Positions 1 to 10,510 of a stretch of 35,530 nucleotides of DNA are shown in pieces. Both the position numbers and the translations under genes were made by a program. Within the stretch, counting starts at the first letter, position 1. Every line of letters starts with the position of its first letter. The notes under the pieces were generated by a model. That model did not search any database. It was given only the letters and a program-made list of their open reading frames with translations, and was not told the origin of the DNA. The stretch comes from Chara braunii (Eukaryota > Streptophyta > Charophyceae > Charales > Characeae), in assembly GCA_003427395.1 (NCBI GenBank), contig BFEA01000900.1, positions 307,338 through 342,867 on the forward strand, read 5' to 3'.

Positions 1-64
<64 letters not shown>
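1..64. repeat. (TG)n microsatellite
   Basis: About 32 uninterrupted TG dinucleotides open the window and end where the sequence becomes GCATTG. It is a simple repeat with no coding meaning; the open frame through it only encodes alternating Cys-Val. Confidence 0.98.
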
Positions 65-65
<1 letters not shown>

Positions 66-1300
66 ATTGTGGCTGGCTTCTCCCTTAGAAACATCGATAG
101 GATAAACAAGAACAAAATGAATCTTTCGCATAAAAAACGAAAAATACATTCGATATTACGAACGCTCTCTCTCCCCATACGCAACCCATGCCTCACACAG
201 CACATAAATTGCACCTTTATCGTGAGATCCGAGTTCGCCATCGAACTCGCAGCCTCCAAAAACTCTCGGCTAACACTCTACTTCGCTCGATTCCCTCGGG
301 AACCGAGCGAAATATCGACTTCCACTTCCGCCATCATTCCTCCTGCCATAGCTCGACGCACCCCCTACCTCATCTAACTTTTATCCTACTAACTTTCTTC
401 CAAATCTAACCTTTCCATTTCGTTCACCCCGCCTAAAAACCTTTACTTGGCATCTCAGTTTGCTCGATTCTGTTATGAATCGAGTAAGCTATGCAATTCT
501 CAACCTACTATTTCCACCTTCTTCGACACTCTCACGCAGTACCTGCCTCCCACAACTACCAAACTAACAGCCCTTCGCGGCAACTAACCTTACCAATCAG
601 CTCGCCATAACCGAGAACCTCGGTTTCGGGTCCTCCCTTGCCTAAATCCATTCACAAACGAGCAAGACATACTCGTTTTTCCCTTCTTCTTTCCCGACTC
701 CGCCATATCTGCGCACACAACTTTTCCTACTAATCTCTCTTTCTGCTAGCTCTTACCAAAAACTTACTTCATATTCTAGTTCGCAGCTACCCAAAGCCCC
801 CGTTTCGTACCTTTCCTTGCTTGATTCCGTAAGGGATCGAGCGGATAACAACTTTTTCCTCCGTGCTCGCATCTACCTCCACCATCTCCAAAACCAAATG
901 CACCTAGCCCGACTTCCGGCTAGATTCACTCTCCCCTTCCACTGCCTGTCTTCGTCCCTTCGCCCTGCTGCTTTCTTACCCACCACCGTTGTGCTAGCGC
1001 CTGACAATCTCAATGACTCGGCCCTATCGCCGATCCGTCCCGGACACTTCGCCCGTTGCTCCCTGGCACCTTCTTTGAATGGATCCGGCGCTGAAACGTG
1101 CCCGAATTCATTCCCCTTGCCATTCCCCGACTCCTCTGTGCTGCTGCCCGTCCCCCGCTGAGCTATTAGCTCGTCCTTCCGGTCATGCGCCTCCCCTGCG
1201 GTAGCGTTCTGCCCCCTGCCTGCTCCCCTCGTCCCTCACTCCTCTCACTACCGGTCTGCCTGTGCCTTCACACGGCGGCCTCCCTTACTGCTCCGACTAA
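65..1300 (-). mobile_element. Fragment of a fourth LTR of the same family (hairpin-repeat part)
   Basis: This stretch resembles the 8460-10000 part of the 3' LTR of the central element. Shared features are repeated TCCTACTAAC-like phrases, CGCCATAGC-like phrases, and GCTCG-type hairpins: CGCTCG/CGAGCG around 287-313, CTCGATTC/GAATCGAG around 464-488, and a wobble-containing version around 815-842. The phrase around 1075-1110 (GGCGCTGAAACGTGCCC) matches GGCGCGGAAACGCGCAT near 9748. Orientation is assigned by colinearity with the other LTRs. It is diverged and broken; the left end is off the window and the right limit is approximate. Short open frames here look like chance. Confidence 0.55.
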
Positions 1301-1861
1301 CCTCGAGAGAAAATTCCCGGCCATCCCAGCTATAAGACGGTTCCGTGTAGTCTTCCGCCCCTATGCCCCTGTCCGTCAAGCGGGCTGTGCGACAGCTATC
1401 AGTGCGCACCTCTACAAGGAGCCCACCCCCCCTTGTTTGCTCCCACTCAAGCAGCGCTGGCCACCCTTTCGCGTTGCCAACGGGCGACCCACACACAAAC
1501 GTCCCGAAGTTGGGGCCTGCGGCATGCTGCAGGCCCATAGCAAGATGGAAGACAAAGCGGGCCCCTAAAGAAGATCCCCGCGGTAACAACAAATATTCGA
1601 ATGAAAACTTTGAAGTCCGAAGTGAAGGAGAGTCCCGCGGGCACTCTCATACCCAACCTCTCCACAGCAGACGGCGGGGAACGGACGGTGCTCCTGCAAA
1701 AAGGTCCCGCCAGTCAAATCCCTTCGATCCCGGCGGGCAAATCACTGGCCGGCTCGCATGCACGTCGGACTCCTCGGCCCATGTACCATAACAATTAGGA
1801 TAAAGGAATGTCGCCGGCATTCCAAGCGCACGGGAACCAGCAGGCCAACCTAAGGAGGCGC
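1301..1861. other. Unassigned stretch between LTR fragments
   Basis: I see no gene here. It contains a short inverted repeat around 1512-1533 (GGCCTGC/GCAGGCC) and GC-rich sequence that does not align by eye with the LTR copies elsewhere. It may be the rest of the fourth LTR fragment, too diverged to follow, or the site into which the older element inserted. Overlapping open frames on both strands show no recognisable protein. Confidence 0.4.
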
Positions 1862-2574
1862 TGTCGAGCGCATCGGTCCGGCACCGCACAAGGCAGCACG
1901 GGACCCTCCCAGCCGCGTCACGCAGGAGTTGGTTTAAATCCTTCGTCGAGAATGTACATGGAGTTTCCGCAAGCCGCTCCGGCCGAGTGCGCCAGCCATA
2001 CCTCCCGCGAGCCCCTACGACAGGATAGGGCCTACGACGGGCACGACTTACCTCCACCTTATGGGAGTTGTCACCTCCCTTCGGTGGGCGTATCCCCGCC
2101 GAGCTACCAGTCCACAGTACGAAAGCTAATCAGTTGCAGTAGCAGAGGTGGACCAGCCGAGGGCATTTCTCGTTCGCTGTAGCATAGGGGGTACGCGCGG
2201 TAATACGCCTCTATCGGACCCGCACGCGAACCGACGTATTGGGGGGCTGAAGTCCCAAGCGTGACCCGTCGTCGGTCGACTAGGATGTATCCCACTCGCC
2301 ACGCGCACACCACTCTTACAGGGCGCAAAAATAAATAACACACACGCACACTAAAAAACAACGCGACAACACTCCTAGTCCCTTCAGCATCCATCCCATA
2401 ACCTTTTGCTGCAGAAAATCAAGTAAGCGGCACACGCGAGGCTCGGTATAAAAATCGCGCGGTCGTAGACTCCCATCATATCGACTGGCAATGCAAACAT
2501 ACGCAAGCGGTCGCAAGCACGGAGTACTATGTAGCCCCATAATCATGGGGTCCTGGATAATTGAGGGTCACCTT

Positions 2575-2590
2575 CGACACTCAAGTGTCG
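2575..2590. repeat. Palindrome CGACACT-CA-AGTGTCG in older LTR
   Basis: A perfect 7-bp dyad with a 2-nt spacer. The same palindrome is at 3881-3896. The copy at 16347-16362 has lost its outermost pair. The arms contain the LTR terminal motif (CGACA/TGTCG). Function unknown. Confidence 0.85.
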
Positions 2591-3106
2591 GCTGACACGC
2601 GCCTCGAGGGGTTAACCTCTCGGCGCTAGACAACCGCCATGAGTGGTTGACGACCACACACCCTCTTCTGCACCCTGGGCAGAGTGGGTGGTACACAGGT
2701 CCGTACCTGTGGTGACAGTCGTTTCTTACTGCACTGGAGGCGAGCCCCACTCCAGGCCTGGACATAAGTCAAGGGATTTGACTTTGACGGCTGCCACGGA
2801 CTTAGACGTCCAACCATGATAACTCAAAAAAAGCACAAATAGGCTGAAGGTCCCCCTATCCCAGAAAATCATAACCTTGGATGCCCTTTTCGGTTGGCAC
2901 TAGCGACCTATAATAATCCCAAACGTTCGTGCCTTCTTGCGAGTCCCTTAATCCCATAACCTTTAGACACTAGGACGACGAAACGTCGCGCGCAGGAATT
3001 TGATATAAAGTCGCGCGGTCGCAGGTCAGTCCTATGCCAACCAACAATGCTAGTCATACGCGGTAATTGTAGTTCCGGCCCCACGATATTGAATGGCTGA
3101 AGGAAT

Positions 3107-3135
3107 ATATCGTGAAGGGCTACCCTTCACGATAT
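3107..3135. repeat. 13-bp perfect inverted repeat beside the insertion site
   Basis: Arms ATATCGTGAAGGG (3107-3119) and CCCTTCACGATAT (3123-3135) are separated by CTA. The same place carries a direct repeat (CACGATATTG, then ATGGCTGAAGGA) starting near 3082 and 3128. The inverted repeat ends 19 bp before the 4-bp target duplication of the 20-kb element. Confidence 0.9.
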
Positions 3136-3154
3136 TGTATGGCTGAAGGACATG

Positions 3155-3158
3155 CCGT
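3155..3158. repeat. Target-site duplication, left copy (CCGT)
   Basis: CCGT immediately precedes the LTR terminus TGTCG at 3159. The same CCGT follows the other outer terminus (CGACA ending at 23288). If the first LTR T is counted the match is CCGTT. This length (4-5 bp) is normal for LTR retrotransposon integration, but a 4-bp match alone could be chance; it is supported by agreement with LTR ends defined independently. Confidence 0.7.
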
Positions 3159-3880
3159 TGTCGAGCGCATCGGTCCAACACCGCACGGGGCAGCGCAGGA
3201 CCCTCTCGGCCGCGTCACGCAGGAGTTGGTCTAAATCCTCGTCGCGAATATACATGGAGCTTCCGCAAGCCGCTCCGGCCGAGTGCGCCAGCTATACCTC
3301 TCGCGATCCCCTACGACAGGATAGGGCCTACGCGAGGCACGACTTACCTACACCTTACGGGAGCTGTCACCTCCTTTTCGGTGGGCGTATCCCCGCCGAG
3401 CTACCAGTCCACTGTACGAAAGCTAATCAGTTGCAATAGCAGAGGTGGACCTTCCGAGGGTGTTTCTCGTTCGCTGTAGCATAGGGGGTACGCGAGGTAA
3501 TACGCCTGTCGGACCCACCCGCGAACCGACATCTTGGGGGGCTGAAGTCCCAAGCGCGGCCCGTCGTCGGTCGACTAGGATGCATCCCACACACCACGCG
3601 CACACCACTTTACGAACATAAAAACAAAACACACACACACACAAACGAAACAACACAGCACAAACAACGCGACAACGTTCCTAGCCCCTCAGTAGCCAAC
3701 TCATAACTTTCCAATGCGGAAATCGAAGAGGCGTCGCGCGCGAGACTTAGTATAAAACCACGCAGACGCAGGGCTAACTCATATTGACTCGCAATGCAAG
3801 CGTACGCAAGCGGTCACAATGATGGTGTACCATGTAGTACCCATACTCATGCGGTCCTTGTTAATCTCGAGGGTCACACT

Positions 3881-3896
3881 CGACACTCAAGTGTCG
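3881..3896. repeat. Palindrome CGACACT-CA-AGTGTCG in 3' LTR
   Basis: Same perfect dyad as at 2575-2590, in the PBS-side (U5/R-like) portion of the LTR. Confidence 0.85.
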
Positions 3897-4253
3897 GTTG
3901 ACACGCGCCTTGATGGTTAATCGCTCGACGCTTGACAACCGCTGAGCGCAGTCGAAGACCACACACCCTCTTCTGCATCCTATGCAGAGCGGGGGTACAC
4001 AGGTCCATAGCTGTGGTGGCAGTCGCCTCTTACTGCCCAGGAGATGAGTCTCACTCCGGGCCTGAGCGGAAGTCAAGGGGTTTGACTTTGACGGCTGCCA
4101 CGGACTACAACGTCCAACCATACAACTCTAAAAAGCAAGGGAAAAAGGGGAGATCCCCCCCCTTTTCTCTCAAGGCATAATCTGACTAACCTTATGCATA
4201 ATCACAGTAGGCCTTTCAAATACCCAGAACACTTATAAGCATATGAGGGTTAA

Positions 4254-4260
4254 TTATATA
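4254..4260 (-). promoter_or_regulatory. Possible TATA box on element's sense strand
   Basis: The minus strand reads TATATAA here. The same heptamer is at 16721-16727 in the 5' LTR. If used, it would start transcription toward the gag about 1.1 kb before the PBS-side LTR end, making U3 about 7 kb. The older LTR does not keep it, and an AT-rich (TA)n lies just beside it, so this is a weak candidate. Confidence 0.25.
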
Positions 4261-4628
4261 GGACGATCACTTCTCACAGTCACAGTGATGCTCCTCTCAA
4301 CCATATATATATATATAATCGCAGGCAATCACATCCAGAGCCCGATCCACAAATGCACCTGCAATCACATCAAGGATTCGATCAAAAGTCCATGCACTAC
4401 ACGGGGTCAACTTCAACCATTCCTTGCCCTCATACCCCTCGCTTTAGCCATACAAGTCTCAACTCGTACAACTCTCAAATAAATACCTAGTACTTTCGTT
4501 AGATGGCCATTCAATAAAGTCCGGGTGAAAACACAACAAAACAGTTCAATCACAAGGTTAAAGGCTTTAGGTTGAGTGACAGGAGTGAATTGGAGTTGAA
4601 TCGTAAATCGACGAATCGGCAACCGACC

Positions 4629-4645
4629 TGTTATCAGTGATAACA
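4629..4645. promoter_or_regulatory. Conserved palindrome TGTTATCA-G-TGATAACA (3' LTR)
   Basis: A perfect 8-bp dyad around a central G. In the two other LTRs it extends to 9 bp per arm (CTGTTATCAGTGATAACAG, at 17093-17111 and 23982-24000). The flanking phrase GGCAACCGACC...AAGATGATCCTC is also conserved, even in the much more diverged older LTR. It contains two inverted GATAA motifs, so a protein-binding site is plausible, but this is inference. Confidence 0.6.
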
Positions 4646-4914
4646 TAAGATGATCCTCAAGGGATTAAGTTGAATCTCGTCCAAGTCCTGAATCGAAGTC
4701 CAAGAAAAGTCTGTACCATAAGACAGGTCAATTCCCAAGCTAAGTCATCAACATATGGGGGATGAACCTCCATAGCACATTTTCACTTAACGTCACCTGC
4801 CAATTAAGTCTACGCCTGTCCCTAAGTCAGTGCCCAAGCAAAGGAAGGCTAATGGCAGAATCTTCCCTATTCAGAGTGGACTACCAGAATCGCCACCTGT
4901 CAAAATATAATCTA

Positions 4915-5510
4915 TCTTCTTTAAACTAAGAAAATTTAGGCAGCGCTTCCGTAGGAAAAGTGTCTTTCCAGAAATTATATAAGTTCAAATATGAGAGCAG
5001 AAATAATCTCCAACTATGGAAGGTCGAATTTTGTCTAACTCCTTGAATTAGTAGAAATTTTGGACAACACTCCTTTTAGAAAGGGAGACGTCCCAGATTT
5101 ATACTAAGTCAGATATTAACTCAAAAGGCAACTTGAGTTCAATTTAGACAATATTTAACTAACTCCTTGGTTTTGCAGAAATTTCGGCAGCACTCCCTTT
5201 AGAAAAGTTTTTTCCCAAAATTTATACAAGACTAAGTTCAGAATCTGTAAGAAACTTTGACTTCTCAAAGTCTAATTTTTCCTAACTCCCTGAATGAGCA
5301 AAAATTTACGCAGCACTCCCTTTAAAAAAGGAGACATTCCAAATTTTTACTACGTCAGATATAAAGAAAAAACAAGTTGAACTTTAACAAGTCAAAAATT
5401 GACTAACTCCTTGGATTTGTAGAAATTTCAGCAGCGCTTCCCATAGAGAAAGTGACTTGTCAAGATTTATACAAAGTCAAGTATAAGAAAAGATCTCAGA
5501 AAATGCAAGA
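4915..5510. repeat. ~122-bp tandem repeats, five units (3' LTR)
   Basis: Units start at about 4940, 5063, 5187, 5306 and 5430 with the phrase GGCAGCRCTTCCCGTAG or close variants. They continue through TTTATAC.AAGTC and end in CTAACTCCTTGGATTTG. Most units hold small dyads, for example TTTGAC-AA-GTCAAA-like and ACTTTGA-CTTC-TCAAAGT. The 5' LTR also has five units (17380-17945); the older LTR has three (24255-24600). Confidence 0.85.
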
Positions 5511-5769
5511 ATTGACCTAAGTAAAAAAAAGTTATTACAAAAAATGCAGGAATTGACATTAACTCCTATGGCTCTAGCACGTGGCGAGCGACTAAAGCAA
5601 CTACCTATCAAACTGAAACGCAGACCAAGTAGTTGCCTCACTCAGTCACATGCAGGTCAAACCACAAAGGTAAGTACTTTCACCATCCCCAAGTCAACTT
5701 GAACAAACAATAGTTCATCATCCTTCAATGCTTTAGCCCTTTATACCCAACTTACATAAGGCATAGGTC

Positions 5770-6590
5770 AGGCCGCCTGAACTTACAGAGCGCGCCGAAC
5801 TTAGTCAGGCCTAGAGTCAGAATAACTTAACTTATAGAGCGTTCTGACTTGGCCAAATATACACAAACAGAGGGCACAACTACTTTTCTCTGCTTTGGGC
5901 ACATGACTCGACCACTCTAGTCGCCCTGAACTGTTTAAAATATCCAAGTTATATATACTTATCTTCCCCTTTGTCTTCTAAGGCTGCATATGACTGAACT
6001 AACTTAAGCTCAGCCTGCCCCAGTTTACCATCAATTTTATTCTTAGTTATACTCTCTTCAAGTTGTGATACGGCTATAGTCAGACCACCTAAACTTATAG
6101 AACAGTCTGATTAGCTCGTTCTTAAATAGAATAATAGTAAAATATAGCCAAGTTATAACCATTGGGTTTCAGCATGTGCGAGGCTTTGAGCCAGACCCCC
6201 TGAACTTACATAAGGATTCAACTCTCCGCCAATTTCATTTCTCTCTCAATCATCATGTGTGTGACATCGAGTCAGACACCCTGAAATTACAGAAGGATCT
6301 ACCCCTTTGCCAAGGTTATTTCTTCATAATAAAGAGCAGGAAGAGGCTGAGCCACCTAAACTTATAGAACAGCTCAGACCTCCTCCTTCACAAACCAAAG
6401 AAATAGATAAAAACCCCAGTGAAAACAAGGCAACCCAAGGGACCAAAACTTATTGAATGTCCTCAGTCCCTGAAAATTAGGCGTAGTCAAACCCTCACAT
6501 GTGAGAGCGGTCAGACCACCTGAACTTATAGAACAGCCTGACCCTCCATGCAAGCCATAGCACTGGGTCTCCCCAAACTTATGGGGACCT
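5770..6590. repeat. AWCTTA-loop hairpin array (3' LTR)
   Basis: A series of irregularly spaced hairpins. Each has an inner stem of 3-5 bp closing a 6-nt loop AACTTA (or AAATTA), and most have an outer stem of 4-8 bp. Examples: 5815-5849 (outer AGTCAGAA/TTCTGACT); 6080-6110 (outer TCAGAC/GTCTGA, inner CTA/TAG); 6347-6377 (outer CTGAGC/GCTCAG, inner CTA/TAG); 6509-6543 (outer GGTCAG/CTGACC); 6571-6586 (inner CCCCA/TGGGG). Units near 5777, 6200 and 6280 use CTG/CAG-type inner stems. Stems change between units while pairing is kept and the loop is constant. Confidence 0.85.
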
Positions 6591-6861
6591 CCCAGCCTTA
6601 TTGACCTAGTCAACCATTACGCAAATCAACCCGCTATCCTGCCTTTCCCTTATGCAATTTCTTCTAACAATTTGTTTTCATACAATCAACAAAGTTGAAA
6701 CTGAAACTTGACAATCATTCATTTACTTAGTTTGATTTAGTGTCCTGAAGGTCAAACAAATGTCAAAGTACGGCTTCATACCACATACTCAGTCAAAAAC
6801 ATAGAAAGGGATACAATTATGGGTTATAGTCTGGGTTTATAGAGGGAGTGAAAGGTTACCT

Positions 6862-6990
6862 TACAAATCCCTGCCTCCAGAACTCCTCCTGAGTTCCGGC
6901 CAAGCTCCCGCAATCGGTGGGAGAACTCTCCACATAGTCTTGCTGCGGACCACCGGGTTACAATCCCGCCTGCCGCCTTCCTCTCAGAAC
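6862..6990. repeat. Conserved block with tRNA T-arm-like hairpin (3' LTR)
   Basis: This block starts at CCCTGCCTCCAGAACTCC and runs past CAATCCCGCCTGCCGCC. It is preserved in all three LTRs (also 19410-19540 and 26030-26160). In the other copies it contains a CGGG-TTGCAAT-CCCG hairpin whose loop resembles a tRNA T-loop (pol III B box), and an upstream CTCCC...GGGAG hairpin. I cannot fold a full tRNA, so a tRNA-derived origin is only a possibility. Confidence 0.4.
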
Positions 6991-6999
6991 CAAGGGACT

Positions 7000-8459
7000 A
7001 GACTTAGAGTAAGAAGGGCAGAAGGAGGGAGTTTTCAGACTCTCAAATCCAAGGAGGGTGCTCACTGACTCGCAGGAGAGGGCCTTGATGCCTTCAACGC
7101 CTAAGGGCCCCGCAATGGCAGCCAAGTAACACCGCTTGGTTGACCCGAAGTCGAACCGCTGGACCTAAACACTCTTGACGGACCCTCGATTTGCAGCTAC
7201 TCCCCTCATAGTCCGATCACCCATCTAAATCCCAGCATTTGTCCTTATCCCAATCACCGCTGCACAGCGGCTATAGCAGCCGGCCACAACCTATGGTAGT
7301 AGGTACTCGTACGCAATAACTAACAACAAGCAGCAGTAGTCTGCGGCCTGCAGCAGTTGGCCACAGCTTGGGAACCATCAAGAGTAGCAGCTATGCACAG
7401 TCAACAACAACCGCAACCCTTCGTGCACAGCAAACAAAAAACATCGGTCGTGTTCAGTCAACACAGCAGCAGCAGCTTGGAGCGGCCAGCGGTAGTACCC
7501 CGTAGTATGCATCAACTTTCCATGGTCTGCTGTAGCCAACGGCGGCCAGCAACAATTAGTGCAAAGTTTACCGTTGCCGTACTGGACAACGGGACCTAGC
7601 GGGCCAGTAGATAAGCAGCCCGTTAGTGAAGCAACGAAGGGCATAGCAATACAAACCAACCGGTCACACCGCACAGCAAGCACATTATTTTTGTGGAGAT
7701 TCTCATGCGAGGTAAGCGGAAAACAGGCAGCAGGGCAACCGCGGGGTGCAGATGAGGGCGTCCACACAGTCAACATGGAGTGACCATCATACGCCCAACT
7801 CAGATCACAATTTAAACCTCGCAGACTATTGGCCCCCTTCCTCCGGTGTGCACAGTGGACCGGTACCCATTTCCGACTTTCGTGACTCGCCCCCTCGGCT
7901 GTCTCGACACGGCTAGCAGGTAGGCCCTGAGCGTCCCATCTATAGTACACAGCCCAACTGGCCTACTCACACTCATGCGGCCAAATCCTACTGCAGCTAA
8001 AAGCCAATGCAAGAGGCGCTGCCACCAACATCGGCGGCTTGCATACACCAGGTACGTTTTCTTTCCGTCTTGGTACGAGTAGTCTGAAAGCTTGGCCAGG
8101 TTCACTGAGTCTCCTTCCCCCGCTAATCAAACACGAGGACTGCGGTTCTCAAGACAGTTGCCACTGCTGTTTTCATGAGAACCTCCCACGAACAGGGCAG
8201 TCGGTCGCACGCGAAGCAAGGTCCATTAGCAGGATGGCGCCCGTGGCTTCATCGATGGTAGGCATCCAGACTGCATCCTCGCCAGGTGAGTCTCCCCTTC
8301 CACTTGTTCTTTACTGCATGGGTCAAATGGGGATGAATCTTCCGCCAAAAAGCGGACAGGTACATCCAGAGACTACAAAATCGTTTTTCTCTGCCCTGCG
8401 CGCAGTTCCCGCACTCCGCACCTCCAAACTCGCAACTCTATCGTGTAATCTGACATAAC
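7000..8459. other. LTR segment without recognisable gene (3' LTR)
   Basis: This part is shared with 19545-21028 of the 5' LTR. It includes CAG/CAA-rich sequence (7320-7560). Long minus-strand open frames (about 190 aa at 7378-7950; 181 aa at 20038-20583) exist in both LTRs, but they start differently, have no family resemblance and are not maintained in the older LTR, so I treat them as chance. Confidence 0.5.
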
Positions 8460-9700
8460 CATCCGGTTCTCGATAGTCTCGAACCCCCGACTAGCTTCTT
8501 TTCGTTATTGTTTTTCAAAGCAAATCAAAGAAAACTTCCATCTTCTTGGCCAGCCATCCCGCCATCTTCATATCCTCTGCGCACGACTATTCTCGACTAA
8601 CTTCTATCCTACTAACTGTATTTTTACTAACTTCGGAATCGGGTCCGCCCCACACAAAACCCCCTTGTTAAGCTCTTCGCTCGTTCATTTTTGTCAAGGG
8701 ACGAACGAGGTTAGTACTCTCCCCCTCCCGTTCTTCCTGGCTTCCGCCATAGCCCGCGCTGTAACCTTGTCTACTACTTCTCAAATGACTAAGTATCCTT
8801 CAGATCCGACTTCAGATTCGGATGCGCCTAACCCCAAAACCGCCAATTCGGGTCTTTCCCCGCTCGATTTCGTTCAGAAACGAGCGGGCTACTTACTTCT
8901 CCACTTTCTCTTCTTCTTCTCCCATAGTTATCTCCGCGCACTGATTTTTCTACTAACCTCTAATCCTACTGACTTAGCACTAAAACTAACCTCACAATCA
9001 CGGTCGCCCGGCCCACAAACCCCCGGGTAGGCTCTTTCCCCGCCCGATTTCGTCAAAGAACGGGCGGGCTTTGCCAACTCCTCCTCGCCATCTTGGCATG
9101 TACCCGGCGCATTTTCCCGCCCGGGTTCATTCCCTCTTCTCACCAGCCCGTTTCTGCGTTGTCTCTGGTTCCTGTCTGCGCCCGCTCGACCCTTCATATT
9201 CACGCAGCTCATACATCGCAACCCACAGAAACTAACCCAACTTCTAACACCGCCAGCTGAGACGCCCAACTTCGACTTTCCTACTTTGCGCCTCCATTAG
9301 CTCGATTTCACAAAAGCTTCAGTAGAACTCTCCATCTTCTATTCCTTCGTTCTCTTCCCCCACCATAGCTAGCGCGCACTCCGTTTTCTCGACTAACACT
9401 CCTTCTATTAATCTAGCACCTAAACTAACAACTGACATGGAGTCGCCCTACTCTAATACCTCATCCTCGATTCTACCCTTGCCTGATCCCGTAAAGAGTC
9501 GCGCATGCCACCCCGTTCCCACTGCGCCTCACCTACCTCTCCGCCATCTCTAACGCAGTGACTTTTCCTACTAACACTGATTCTACACACTCCCCTCTAA
9601 AAGTGACTTCACGAATGGATTCGCCCGGGGTCAAAACCCCAAGATAGCATCTTACCCCTCTCGATTCCACTGAGGATCGAAAGAGCTGCGTCTCCCAGGC
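8460..9700. repeat. ~185-bp tandem units with GCTCG-type hairpins (3' LTR)
   Basis: Diverged tandem units share phrases such as CTTCCGCCATAGC, TCTACTAACCT and AACCCCCGGGT. Most end in a hairpin: 8680-8709 (CTCGTTC/GAACGAG), 8860-8887 (CCGCTCG/CGAGCGG with inner TTTC/GAAA), 9039-9068 (CCCGCCCG/CGGGCGGG), and a weaker one near 9660-9685. The stem changes by paired substitutions between units. The hairpins near 9300 and 9485 are degenerate. Confidence 0.75.
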
Positions 9701-10510
9701 TGCGCCCTGCCCGTTCGCTCCATAGCTCCTTCCTTCGAATGAATTCGGCGCGGAAACGCGCATGGATTCGTTCCCACTTTTACTTCTTGCTCCGTTGCTG
9801 CGTCCTCCGCTCCTCTTCTGCCCGCTGCCCACTGCATTTGCCGCCTTCGCCCTCATTCCGCCTAAGTGCCCCGTCTTTCCTCTTCCGCGCCTCTTCTCTC
9901 CTCGGTCCGACAACATCTGATGCAACCCGGCATGCTCGTCCGCCATACTGTCTGCCTCGCCCGCTGCTGCTTAGCGCAGCGTCCCAGTTACTCCGTCTGA
10001 CGCCCTTCTCCTTGCGCACGCCTTGTCTCTGCAGCTGCGCCCGGGCGTGGTAGACCTCACGGCAAATCCGACAGACTGTTCGACAGCCCCAGCTACCCCG
10101 GTGGGAACTTCGTATTGGACCAGCCACTCCCAGTCGGCTTTAATTTCTCACCACCTATACCCACGTCCGACGAGCAATGGGCACTACCGCTTCCCCACAG
10201 TATCCTCCGACTTCGTCTTGCCCCAGGCCTACTGTGCCTGTGGTGCCTATCACGTCTAGGCGTAATCCTCCCAAGCGGCATTCAGCAGAAACCCCCTGGT
10301 GCTCATAGGGGGAGGGGACCAGAGGGGAGGCACAGCGTCCGGCCCCTTCGAAGAAGCTCGGTCCTGATGCTACCGGCTGACCCTTGGCCGGTACCGCCCA
10401 CCTGCTGTCGCATGTGTCGCACCTGCTAGTGGGCGCAGCTCCCGCACGTTCCCCATTACTGTCTGCCTATTGCTGGCCCTAATGGGCATACTCACACTCA
10501 AACCTCCTAT
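9701..10510. other. LTR segment between hairpin units and U6-like unit
   Basis: C/T-rich sequence shared with 22270-22760 of the 5' LTR up to about 10213; beyond that it exists only in this LTR. The 5' LTR lacks 23 bp relative to about 10015-10045. I see no gene. The open frames on both strands are low-complexity and not supported by any motif. Confidence 0.5.

Larger units (their letters stand above)
1862..3158 (-). mobile_element. Left part of older 3' LTR, interrupted by the central element
   Basis: It starts with the family's LTR terminus TGTCGAGCGCATCGG, as at 3159 and 15626, and is colinear with 3159-4140 through the CCGCAAGCCGCTCCGGCCGAG block, the CGACACTCAAGTGTCG palindrome (2575-2590) and the phrase CCACGGACTTAGACGTCCAACC. 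No tRNA-Asp-like PBS lies before 1862, so this is an outer LTR edge, not a PBS-side edge. After about 2850 it holds sequence not in the younger LTRs, including a second partial copy (about 2957-3030) of the block around 2395-2490. The LTR is broken at 3155-3158 by the insertion of the younger element and resumes after 23292. Confidence 0.7.

Noticed and set aside
1498-1540. Possible further U6-like start (GTCCCGAAG at 1501)
   Set aside because: Only nine bases match. The required downstream U6 regions (TTGGAACGATAC, ACAGAGA, GATTAGCATG) are absent on the minus strand here.
3720-3790. TATAAAA on the plus strand in the LTR (about 3752, also 16218 and 2450)
   Set aside because: It would drive transcription opposite to the PBS and gag orientation. 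No gene follows, so I did not call a promoter.
7378-7950. 190-codon minus-strand open frame in the 3' LTR, with a 181-codon relative at 20038-20583
   Set aside because: The shared part reflects LTR duplication. The starts differ, there is a 15-bp duplication inside the second copy, no domain is visible, and the older LTR does not keep the frame.
8665-9030. 121-codon plus-strand open frame kept in both LTRs (also 21235-21600)
   Set aside because: It is antisense to the element and built from the ~185-bp tandem units. Its persistence is explained by the similarity of the LTRs and low stop density in C/T-rich sequence.
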